DNA from: Azophilus sp965215035
GTDB lineage: Bacteria; Pseudomonadota; Gammaproteobacteria; Pseudomonadales; Azotimanducaceae
Length of the DNA stretch: 64,000 nt
Reading direction: 5' to 3'
Assembly: GCA_965215035.1 (NCBI GenBank)
Contig: OZ244040.1
Span: forward strand, 1,178,001-1,242,000
Shown: piece after piece, positions 58,405 through 64,000 of the stretch
How the letters are laid out: each line of letters opens with the position of its first letter
How positions within the stretch are numbered: the first letter of the stretch is position 1
Program-made: the position numbers and the translations under genes
The notes under the pieces: generated by a model
Seen by the model: the letters and a program-made list of their open reading frames with translations, nothing else
Told to the model about the DNA's origin: nothing
Databases searched by the model: none

Positions 58405-58482
58405 CCCGGCGCCTGGGGTGCGGAAGAAATGCAATGGGCGGTAAGGATCGATTAAGATTCCCGCTTCCCCTATGGGCGATCC

Positions 58483-59808
58483 ATGGATGCAACTTTCAGG
58501 TTGAACGCGCAGTCCGCCGTTGCAACAAGGCTGAACGCGAGGCCCCTCAACGTCACCAGGGACCGGGTTGACCGGAACGCGCTGGATGTTGTCGGCCGGC
58601 TTAGGGAAGCCGGATTCCAAGCATTGCTGGTGGGTGGCTGCGTACGCGACCTGCTGCTCGGTGCCGCGCCGAAGGACTTCGATGTCGCCACCAGTGCCAC
58701 CCCCGAGCAGGTGCGGCGGCTATTCAGGCGCGCGCGCATGGTGGGGCGCAGATTCAAGATCGCGCATGTGCGCTTCGGGCGGGAACTGGTCGAAGTGTCC
58801 ACGTTCCGCAAGCTGTTGGCGGCCGACGAAAAGGGCGACCACGCGGCGCATCCCACCGGCCTTATCCTGCGCGACAACGCCTACGGCACACTGGACGAGG
58901 ATGCGTTTCGCCGTGATTTTACGGTGAACGCGCTGTACTACGACCCCCATGACGAGGAGATTCTCGATTTCGTTGGCGGCCTGGGGGATCTTGAGCGGCG
59001 CCGGCTGCGTTTTATCGGCAACCCACGGGAACGTCTGCGCGAAGACCCGGTGCGCTTGCTCCGCGCCTTGCGCTTCCAGGCTAAGCTCGGCTTCGACCTC
59101 GATGTCGGCATCACTCGGGATGCGCACCAGACCGCCGCCCGGCTGGCCGCCATTCCTCCGGCCCGTTTGTTTGAAGAGTTCATGAAGATGTTCCTGACCG
59201 GATATGCGGACGCGGCCTGGCGGATTTTGAGAAAATCGCCGGTTCGCGCCGCCTTGTTTCCCACGGTGCCGCCGGATTGTGTGCTGACCCGTCTAGCCAT
59301 GGCCAACACCGATCGGCGCATTGCCGAGGACCGGCCCGTGACGCCGGGCTTTATGCTGGCGGTCATGCTCTGGGCGGACTACCGTGCACGTATCTGTGAG
59401 CAGCAGGGGTCCGGGGGCACGAAGAAGAAGGCATTCAACGAGGCGGCGCTGGTCGCCGCGCACGAGGCCCTGGCTGCCCAACGCGCGACAATTTCCATCC
59501 CGCGCCGGTTCTCCAGCTTCGTCCACGATGTCTGGCACCTCCAGGAGCGCCTGGAATCCCGCCGGCGGAAGCACGTTGCCAGCGCCCTGAGCCATCCCAG
59601 GTTCCGGGCGGCGTACGACTTTCTGCTGCTGCGCGCCGAAGCCGGGTACCTGAACGCGGAGCTTGTCGATTGGTGGCGGGAGATTCAGCAGGCCGACGAC
59701 GACGGGCGGGAAGCCATGCTGAAGACGCTCACCGGCGCGGCGCCCGGTAAGCGCCGCCGCCGTAGACGGCGTGGCCGCCGGGGCCCTGGCTCGGAGCGAG
59801 GAGAGTGA
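58483..59808 (+). CDS. pcnB: Poly(A) polymerase I
   Basis: A 441-residue nucleotidyltransferase that adds poly(A) tails and promotes RNA decay. Signature blocks: LLVGGCVRDLLLG, KDFDVATSATPEQV (catalytic Asp pair), RRDFTVNALYYD, REDPVRLLRALRF and IPPARLFEEFMKM. The C-terminus is a strongly basic tail (GKRRRRRRRGRRGPGSE), typical for PcnB RNA binding. It follows the CbrB-like gene with a 78-bp gap. Its stop overlaps the kinase gene by four bases. folK, which usually follows, is missing. Confidence 0.96.
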   Translation: MDATFRLNAQSAVATRLNARPLNVTRDRVDRNALDVVGRLREAGFQALLVGGCVRDLLLGAAPKDFDVATSATPEQVRRLFRRARMVGRRFKIAHVRFGRELVEVSTFRKLLAADEKGDHAAHPTGLILRDNAYGTLDEDAFRRDFTVNALYYDPHDEEILDFVGGLGDLERRRLRFIGNPRERLREDPVRLLRALRFQAKLGFDLDVGITRDAHQTAARLAAIPPARLFEEFMKMFLTGYADAAWRILRKSPVRAALFPTVPPDCVLTRLAMANTDRRIAEDRPVTPGFMLAVMLWADYRARICEQQGSGGTKKKAFNEAALVAAHEALAAQRATISIPRRFSSFVHDVWHLQERLESRRRKHVASALSHPRFRAAYDFLLLRAEAGYLNAELVDWWREIQQADDDGREAMLKTLTGAAPGKRRRRRRRGRRGPGSERGE

Positions 59809-60530
59809 ACCACAGGGATCGCCCGGGCAGCTCGCTGGATAGGCACGGTTCGCTGTTCGCCGAGCTCAGGCGCAAGGCGGCCGCGCACGAATGGCCGAAC
59901 TTCGTGGCGGTGGAGGGCCCCATCGGCGTCGGCAAAACCACCTTGGCCAGGAACCTTGCCGCGGTGCTCGACTATCCCGTGCTGCTGGAGCCGGCGGAGG
60001 AGAACCCATTTCTCGACCGGTTTTACCGGGAGGGTGCCCGCCATGCCTTGCCGACGCAGTTGTTCTTCCTGCTGAACCGAACGCGGCAGCTTTCCGGTCT
60101 ATCGGGCAACCCCCTGGTCGAGCCGATGCTGGTCTCCGACTATCTCATGGACAAGGACCGGCTGTTTGCCGAGGTCACCCTGGACGAGAACGAATTCCGG
60201 CTGTACGAAGAAATCCGCGACAACCTGGATTTGCGGCCCCCACGGCCGGACCTGGTGATCTATCTGCAGGCACCCGTTACCCTGTTGCTGGACCGAATTC
60301 GTCGGCGCGGCGTCGATTTCGAACAGCAGGTCGATCCTCGCTACATCGAGACAGTCGCCGAAGCCTATGCCCGGTTCTTTCACTTCTACGACACCGCGCC
60401 ACTGCTGGTGGTCAACGCCGCCGACATCGACTTTGCCGGCAACCCGGTGCATCTGCGGGCGCTGCTTGACCGCATCGTGGCCATGGAAGGGGGCAGGCAA
60501 TACTTCAATCCGAATCCGTCGCTGCTCTAA
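59805..60530 (+). CDS. Deoxynucleoside kinase (deoxyguanosine/deoxyadenosine kinase-like)
   Basis: A 241-residue salvage kinase. P-loop FVAVEGPIGVGKTTLARNLA (about 33-52), substrate-binding EPAEENPFLDRFYRE, the FFLLNRTRQL helix, SDYLMDKDRLFAEVTL (DRS-like motif replaced by DKDRLF), and the lid-region LLLDRIRRRGVDFEQQV. GTG start shares four bases with the pcnB stop, so it is co-translated. The first 30 residues are an extension relative to the usual start. In related bacteria folK, panB and panC surround this gene; none are here. Confidence 0.9.
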   Translation: MNHRDRPGSSLDRHGSLFAELRRKAAAHEWPNFVAVEGPIGVGKTTLARNLAAVLDYPVLLEPAEENPFLDRFYREGARHALPTQLFFLLNRTRQLSGLSGNPLVEPMLVSDYLMDKDRLFAEVTLDENEFRLYEEIRDNLDLRPPRPDLVIYLQAPVTLLLDRIRRRGVDFEQQVDPRYIETVAEAYARFFHFYDTAPLLVVNAADIDFAGNPVHLRALLDRIVAMEGGRQYFNPNPSLL

Positions 60531-60710
60531 AGAGGGGTGTGACGATGGCGCCCGCTATTGTTCCGCAAGATGTTTGTGGGCCATCGGTATCGGGTGCCGC
60601 CGAGAGCCGGCCAATGGCTTCGGGATGATGCTGAACCATCACAGGCCGCGCCCTGCAAGTGGCAAAACCGCCACCTGTCGGGGTCTGTCAACTGGTCGCG
60701 ATGATTCCCA

Positions 60711-62354
60711 ATGCGGACACCGGCCGATGCCCCGGCCTGGTTGCGGCGGTACCCCGTGAGCCGCCCGGCGGCACCTGAGTTGGCGGCCTGGGGGCGTCTT
60801 GCCCGCTTGGCGGGCAACCTAGCGAGTGCTCATCTGCGGGACCGGCCGCTCGATCAATCCCGTCTCGCCGAACTGCGGATACCGGTCGATGGCTTGCTGT
60901 TTGATTTTTCGCGGCAAAGGGTCACATCCGAGGTTCTGCTAGAACTGGGGAAGCTGGCGGAGGAACGGGATTGGCGGCGACGCGCCGGCGAACTGGCCGA
61001 TGGTGCCGCCGTCAACAGCACAGAGCGCCGCCCGGCCCTGCATATGGCGCTGCGCGCGCCCGCCGGGCAGCAGCCGGACGCCGCGCATGGGGTGGCCGAT
61101 ACACTAGCGCGCCTGCGGCGGTTTGCGGCCGCCGTGGCCACGGGCTCCTGGGCTGGCTGTGCCGGCAAGGCCCTTACCGATGTGGTCAACATCGGCATCG
61201 GCGGTTCCGACCTTGGGCCGCGACTGGTCATCGCCGCTCTGGCGCCGGGCCGGGGCGGGCTGAATTTTCACTTCGTTCACAACGTGGACGGTCATGCCAT
61301 TACCTCGGTGCTTGCCGACCTGAACCCGGAAACCACGCTGTTCATTGTGGCTTCCAAGTCGTTTGCCACCCAGGAGACCCGGCTCAACGCCGAAACTGCC
61401 CGCTGCTGGTTCCTGGAACGCACCAACCGTCCCGATGCCCTAAGCCGGCATTTTGTCGCCGTCACCGCCAACCCGAAGGCGGCCGCCGCCTTCGGCCTGC
61501 CCCCGGACAACCTGTTCCCCACCTGGGATTGGGTCGGCGGCCGCTATTCCCTCTGGTCCGCCGTGGGGTTGCCCATCGCACTGGCGCTAGGTGGTTCCGG
61601 CTTCGACGAGCTGCTGCAGGGGGCGCATGGGATGGACCGGCACTTTCTTACCGCACCTGCCCTGGCCAATGCTCCGTTGCTGGCGGCCCTGCTCGACATC
61701 TGGAACTACAATTTCCTGGGTGCGGCCAGCCACGCCGTGCTGCCCTACGACGAGCGGCTGCGGCTGTTGCCGGACTATCTGCAGCAACTGGCCATGGAGA
61801 GCAATGGCAAGAGCGTTCGGCACGACGGTTCCCCGGTGGGTGTACACACGATGCCGGTGCTCTGGGGCGGCACGGGCACGACCGGGCAACACGCCTTCCA
61901 CCAGTTGTTGCACCAGGGTACGCGCTCGTTCACGGCGGACTTCATCGTTGCCGCCTCGGCCGGGCACGGCTTGGCGGGCCAGCATGGCTGGCTGGTTGCC
62001 AACGCCCTCGGCCAGGGCAAGGCCATGGCGCTCGGCAACGACGTCGCGGACCCGCACCGCACCGTACCGGGCAACCATGCCACGACAACCATCGTTCTGG
62101 ACCGGCTCGACCCGGCTAGCCTCGGTGCGCTGCTGGCCTTCTACGAGCACAGGGTGTTTTGTCAAGGGCTGATCTGGGACATAAACTCGTTCGATCAGTG
62201 GGGGGTGGAGTTTGGCAAACAACTGGCGAGAACGGTCTTTGGGCAGCTTGCCGGCGAGTCCATGGCGGAGCAGGATGCGTCGACCCGGTCGCTGATCGAG
62301 CACCTAATCGAGCGGCGGCGGGGCGGAGCGGAGATAACCAAGGGAAACATGTAG
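60711..62354 (+). CDS. pgi: Glucose-6-phosphate isomerase
   Basis: A 547-residue enzyme converting glucose-6-phosphate and fructose-6-phosphate. Diagnostic blocks: VVNIGIGGSDLGPRL, HFVHNVDGHAI, ASKSFATQETRLNA, WDWVGGRYSLWSAVGLPIAL, MESNGKSV and HQLLHQGTRSFTADFI. The second PGI signature region is VFCQGLIWDINSFDQWGVEFGKQLA. Full length. The 180 bp upstream hold no recognisable gene; panB/panC, commonly between the kinase gene and pgi, are absent. Repeat D copy 2 starts 23 bp after the stop. Confidence 0.97.
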   Translation: MRTPADAPAWLRRYPVSRPAAPELAAWGRLARLAGNLASAHLRDRPLDQSRLAELRIPVDGLLFDFSRQRVTSEVLLELGKLAEERDWRRRAGELADGAAVNSTERRPALHMALRAPAGQQPDAAHGVADTLARLRRFAAAVATGSWAGCAGKALTDVVNIGIGGSDLGPRLVIAALAPGRGGLNFHFVHNVDGHAITSVLADLNPETTLFIVASKSFATQETRLNAETARCWFLERTNRPDALSRHFVAVTANPKAAAAFGLPPDNLFPTWDWVGGRYSLWSAVGLPIALALGGSGFDELLQGAHGMDRHFLTAPALANAPLLAALLDIWNYNFLGAASHAVLPYDERLRLLPDYLQQLAMESNGKSVRHDGSPVGVHTMPVLWGGTGTTGQHAFHQLLHQGTRSFTADFIVAASAGHGLAGQHGWLVANALGQGKAMALGNDVADPHRTVPGNHATTTIVLDRLDPASLGALLAFYEHRVFCQGLIWDINSFDQWGVEFGKQLARTVFGQLAGESMAEQDASTRSLIEHLIERRRGGAEITKGNM

Positions 62355-62377
62355 CAAAATCAGCAAGCGTGTAGTAG

Positions 62378-62523
62378 GGAAGCTCCGCACAAGCCCATCT
62401 CCGCCTCGTTCAGAGTCGCGATAGTGCGATTGTTACTTTGACTTGCAAAATCAAATACATATCGTATCTGATTTGGGCCACACATCCTTCGGTGGCGGTA
62501 GCCCCGGGCTTGATCAGAGGTTC
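62378..62523 (+). mobile_element. Repeat family D, copy 2 (about 146 bp)
   Basis: It matches 45959-46109 over its length, with the inner palindrome AAATCAAATAC-atatc-GTATCTGATTT intact. The ends GGAAGCTCCGCACAAG and CTTGATCAGAGGTTC are inverted copies of each other. Bordering bases are GTAG and CTTG, so a clean target duplication is not seen here. It lies just after pgi and before the convergent dehydrogenase gene. Confidence 0.8.
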
Positions 62524-62638
62524 CTTGCTGACGTTTTAGACGCCATCGGGTTTCCCGCTTCCCTTTTGTCGCTGCCCGGGCCGACCGGCTGCCGGGGCTG
62601 GCATGATTTGGCATGGTGCCGCCCTGGCCACGGCTTGA

Positions 62639-64000
62639 CTAGGCCCGCATTTTGGTGGCGTGCGGGTCGTAGGGGGGCTCCGGTAAAACGCGGGCCGGCT
62701 TGCGGCCGTCAACGAGGTGCACGGAGAACTCGCCCGCCGCTTGCTCCAGATAGGGCGTCTTCACGTAGCCCAGCGCCAGGCTTTTTCCGACCCGGTGGCC
62801 ATATGTTCCAGAGGTCACGTAGCCGGCGTAGTCCTTGCCGAGCCAGATCGGCTCATAGCCCCAGGCATCCGCCGCGCCGGCATCGATCTCGAGCGCCACC
62901 AGCCTGTGCTCGGGCTCTGCTTCGCGGTCGGCAAGCGCCGCCTCGCGGCCGACGAAGCCCGCCTTGTCGTAGTCGATCCATCGGTCCATGCCGCACATAA
63001 CCGGCGTGTAGTCCGGAGTGAATTCCCGCGACCAGATGCCGAAACTCTTTTCCATGCCCATGGACACCAGTGCGCGATTGCCGAATGGCCGGATATCGAA
63101 GGCACGGCCGGCCTCGAGTAGGCGGTCGTAGACGGCACCCGCGAAAGCGGTCGGAACGTAGATTTCGTAGCCGAGTTCACCCGTGAACGACAGCCTCGCC
63201 ACTTGCGCCTCGGCCAGCCCGACATCCATCGTGCGCACCGACATGAACGGCATCGCGCCGGTGTCGAAATCCCCATCCGCAACAAGCTGCATCAGTTCGC
63301 GGGAGGCGGGGCCGGCAATCGCTATCGCCGTCAGGTCGTCGGAGCGATTGCGAATATCGACATCCTGGGCACCGACATGCTGCTCGAACCACAGCATGTG
63401 GAACTCCTGCAAGTAGCCCGAGCCGATGATCCGGAAGCGGTTTTCGGCGATACCCATCAGGGTCAGGTCGCCTTTCATATGCCCGGACGGCGCAAGCATC
63501 GGCCCCATGCGCACGCGGCCCAGGGCGGGCAGGCGGCCGGCAAACAACCGGTTGAGATAGGCAACGCTGTCCCGGCCCGACACCTCGTACTTTGCAAACG
63601 ACGAGCCATCGAGAATGCCGACGCCGTCCCTGACCGAGCGGCATTCGTCGCCGACCGGGCCGTGGGCGTTGGAGCGCCGGAAACTCGGCTGTTCCACCGG
63701 CTCGGTGCCCCTGGGCGCGAACCAGAGGGGCACTTCGAGACCGAAGGATGCGCCGAACACCGCATTGGCCGCTTGTAACCGGGAATGGAGCGCCGATGTC
63801 TTGAGCGGGCGCGCGGCGGGCCACTCGTCGTTGGGGCACAATAGATAGAAGCGGTTCTCGTAGAACTCCTTGCCCTTTGCGACCGCGTAGGCGCTCGTTG
63901 CATAGGGGCCGAAGCGGTTCACATCCATGGCGAACACATCGCCTTCGGGCTCGCCGTTTATCATCCACTGCGCCAGCGCCAGCGCCACGCCGCTGCCCTG
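62639..64000 (-). CDS. Dimethylglycine/sarcosine dehydrogenase-like protein, C-terminal part (runs off right edge)
   Basis: About 453 codons of a longer gene; the frame is open at the right edge (QGSGVALALAQWMINGEPEG), which is the end of the FAD-binding oxidase domain. The visible part is the folate-binding GcvT/aminomethyltransferase module: FGLEVPLWFAPRG, CRSVRDGVGILDGSSFAKYEV, GAMPFMSVRTM, SFTGELGYEIYVP, ALVSMGMEKSFG, and a C-terminal domain with SGTYGHRVGKSLALGYV. Such enzymes demethylate dimethylglycine or sarcosine and pass the one-carbon unit to tetrahydrofolate, suggesting use of methylated amines. Which amine is used cannot be said. Confidence 0.9.
   Translation of the reverse strand, partial: QGSGVALALAQWMINGEPEGDVFAMDVNRFGPYATSAYAVAKGKEFYENRFYLLCPNDEWPAARPLKTSALHSRLQAANAVFGASFGLEVPLWFAPRGTEPVEQPSFRRSNAHGPVGDECRSVRDGVGILDGSSFAKYEVSGRDSVAYLNRLFAGRLPALGRVRMGPMLAPSGHMKGDLTLMGIAENRFRIIGSGYLQEFHMLWFEQHVGAQDVDIRNRSDDLTAIAIAGPASRELMQLVADGDFDTGAMPFMSVRTMDVGLAEAQVARLSFTGELGYEIYVPTAFAGAVYDRLLEAGRAFDIRPFGNRALVSMGMEKSFGIWSREFTPDYTPVMCGMDRWIDYDKAGFVGREAALADREAEPEHRLVALEIDAGAADAWGYEPIWLGKDYAGYVTSGTYGHRVGKSLALGYVKTPYLEQAAGEFSVHLVDGRKPARVLPEPPYDPHATKMRA

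Overview
The window looks like a chromosomal segment from a GC-rich, uncultured-type gammaproteobacterium. The evidence is gene order and gene content: mutY-yggX, ftsN/hslV/hslU next to ubiE-ubiJ-ubiB and tatABC, glnA-(small exported protein)-ntrB-ntrC, yibN-secB, gpmI-envC-ctpA, engB-cytochrome c4-dsbA, and a CbrB-like regulator in front of pcnB. Respiratory and periplasmic genes (PQQ-dependent alcohol dehydrogenase, diheme cytochrome c, methanethiol oxidase with a SCO partner, TonB receptor, ubiquinone synthesis genes) point to an aerobe. Species cannot be named from the sequence.

Layout. 1-4.4 kb: a TonB-dependent receptor translationally coupled to an exported S9-like peptidase, then an Hsp20 gene with a very good sigma-32 promoter. 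4.4-12.9 kb: an accessory block with an IS630 remnant and chimeric ORF, a methyltransferase, an AbiE type IV toxin-antitoxin pair with two matching operators, a DUF2188 protein, an XRE-ImmA/IrrE protein coupled to a PIN-domain protein, and an SMC/RecF-like zinc-hook ATPase. It ends exactly at the 3' end of tRNA-Phe, although no integrase or second att site is visible. 13-23 kb: yggX, mutY, asmA-like, hisB, hisA, ctpA, envC, gpmI. 23.6-30.6 kb: yibN-secB, the nitrogen-regulation cluster (ntrC, ntrB, glnA) with a readable sigma-54 promoter and NtrC sites, and tusA with a PP-loop enzyme. 30.7-41.8 kb: dtd, tatABC, ubiB/J/E, DUF971, hslUV, a SPOR protein, small proteins and a GST. 41.9-56.4 kb: polB, an FAD oxidoreductase, aceE, PQQ dehydrogenase, dsbA, cytochrome c4, engB, SCO and methanethiol oxidase. 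56.6-64 kb: trxA, a degenerate CbrB-like regulator, pcnB, a deoxynucleoside kinase, pgi, and the end of a dimethylglycine/sarcosine dehydrogenase-like gene.

The most unusual property is a set of short, non-coding, palindromic repeat families that behave like miniature transposable elements (MITEs), here called A to E. A is about 107 bp with three copies at 17.9, 41.8 and 53.1 kb. B is about 151 bp with copies at 23.2 and 33.2 kb, each flanked by a 9-bp direct repeat. C is about 88 bp with copies at 13.1 and 33.4 kb. D is about 150 bp with copies at 46.0 and 62.4 kb. E is a 123-bp element inserted inside the 23-kb copy of B with a CTAG duplication; the 33-kb copy of B preserves the empty site. 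Several sit against or inside gene ends: the hisA start, the polB stop and the cytochrome c4 N-terminus. The same chromosome shows local duplications (tatC tail, hisB tail, abiEii 5' end) and reduced operons (hisB-hisA without hisH, aceE without aceF, pcnB-dNK-pgi without folK/panBC). Together these suggest a genome recently reworked by small mobile elements.
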